Shown: positions 63,684 through 64,000 of the stretch, piece by piece | Layout of the letters: each line of letters opens with the position of its first letter | Numbering within the stretch: position 1 is the stretch's first letter | Origin: Glaciecola sp028401415 | GTDB lineage: Bacteria > Pseudomonadota > Gammaproteobacteria > Enterobacterales > Alteromonadaceae | Assembly (NCBI RefSeq): GCF_028401415.2 | Contig: NZ_CP171821.2 | Coordinates: forward strand, 186,001 to 250,000 | DNA length: 64,000 bases | Reading direction: 5' to 3' | Translations under genes and position numbers: made by a program | Notes under the pieces: generated by a model | The model's database searches: none | What the model was told of the DNA's origin: nothing | The model's input: the letters and a program-made list of their open reading frames with translations, nothing else

Positions 63684-64000
63684 ATGCCAAAACGTAATGA
63701 TATCAAAAGCATTTTGATTCTTGGCGCAGGTCCTATTGTGATAGGGCAGGCCTGCGAATTTGATTACTCGGGCGCTCAAGCCTGTAAAGCCCTTCGTGAA
63801 GAGGGTTATCGAGTCATTCTTGTAAACTCAAACCCAGCCACCATCATGACCGACCCTGAAATGGCAGATGCAACGTATATTGAACCCATTCAGTGGGAGG
63901 TGGTGCGTAATATTATCGCTAAAGAAAAACCCGATGTAATTTTGCCCACTATGGGCGGACAAACAGCGCTAAATTGTGCTTTAGACCTCAATAAACATGG
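63684..64000 (+). CDS. carB: Carbamoyl-phosphate synthase large subunit (5' part)
   Basis: The first 105 codons only; the gene runs past the window end. It starts MPKRNDIKSILILGAGPIVIGQACEFDYSG and continues LVNSNPATIMTDPEMAD and ILPTMGGQTALN, all diagnostic for CarB. GGAAGGG precedes the ATG. Nine bases separate it from carA, so the two form an operon. Confidence 0.97.
   Translation, partial: MPKRNDIKSILILGAGPIVIGQACEFDYSGAQACKALREEGYRVILVNSNPATIMTDPEMADATYIEPIQWEVVRNIIAKEKPDVILPTMGGQTALNCALDLNKH

Overview
The window comes from the chromosome of a marine gammaproteobacterium, most likely a member of the Alteromonadaceae (Alteromonas/Glaciecola-like). Reasons: moderate GC; a HubP/FimV polar protein; a CrbS/CrbR-type sensor pair; GlyGly-CTERM and PEP-CTERM-like sorting tails; a TonB-dependent receptor; and housekeeping genes (pdxB, asd, mazG, bamE, recN, nadK, grpE-dnaK-dnaJ, dapB, carAB) that read as typical of that group. 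No tRNA, rRNA or CRISPR was seen.

Layout. 0.1-7.2 kb: pdxB, asd, fimV, a small parvulin and mazG, all forward. 7.5-9.98 kb: a small decayed chromosomal integron. An integron-integrase pseudogene (forward, with a LexA-box-like site just upstream and a stop at codon 2) diverges from three cassettes that all read leftward: antitoxin-parE, a zinc-ribbon protein, and yefM-yoeB. Each cassette ends in a 66-69 bp attC-like site. 10.1-16.6 kb: a PEP-CTERM-like gene broken by TGA, acpH, an M2 metallopeptidase lipoprotein, a second sorted surface protein, a small-molecule-kinase-like protein, a NYN-domain protein and bamE. 16.7-20.4 kb: recN (with an SOS box), a GlyGly-CTERM cyclophilin and nadK. 20.7-23.3 kb: a solute-binding-protein gene broken by a 198-bp fold-back element, a peptidoglycan-binding CHAP-like amidase and a sulfotransferase-like protein. 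23.8-26 kb: a phospholipase D-like lipoprotein.

26.2-38.6 kb looks like a poly/oligo-3-hydroxybutyrate use module. A leftward operon holds a GntP-type permease, an exported homoserine-acetyltransferase-like hydrolase, a PHB-depolymerase lipoprotein and 3-hydroxybutyrate dehydrogenase. A TonB receptor is divergent from it. Next to it lie a LuxR-type response regulator, a GGDEF protein and a transporter-fused hybrid histidine kinase (CrbR/CrbS-like). 38.8-42.9 kb: grpE-dnaK-dnaJ behind a strong sigma-32 promoter. 43-46.5 kb: an ECF sigma factor fused to a membrane domain, a CIA30 protein and an acyltransferase. 46.6-54 kb: a DUF3224 protein, an AraC-family wreck, a family VIII-like serine hydrolase, a DUF1800/DUF1501 pair, an AraC regulator and an alpha/beta hydrolase. 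54.4-57.9 kb: a DUF4397 lipoprotein whose terminator is the target of a complete group IIC intron. 57.9-64 kb: mipA/ompV, a cytochrome c', an alcohol dehydrogenase, a cytochrome b561, dapB and carA-carB (carB runs off the end).

The strongest non-routine signals are the relic integron with attC sites (one is translated as the C-terminus of the ParE toxin), the fold-back element, the membrane-fused sigma factor, the 3-hydroxybutyrate cluster with a palindrome in its divergent promoter, and a 26-bp near-palindrome in front of the DUF1800/DUF1501 pair. All assignments are from reading the sequence; no database search was run.
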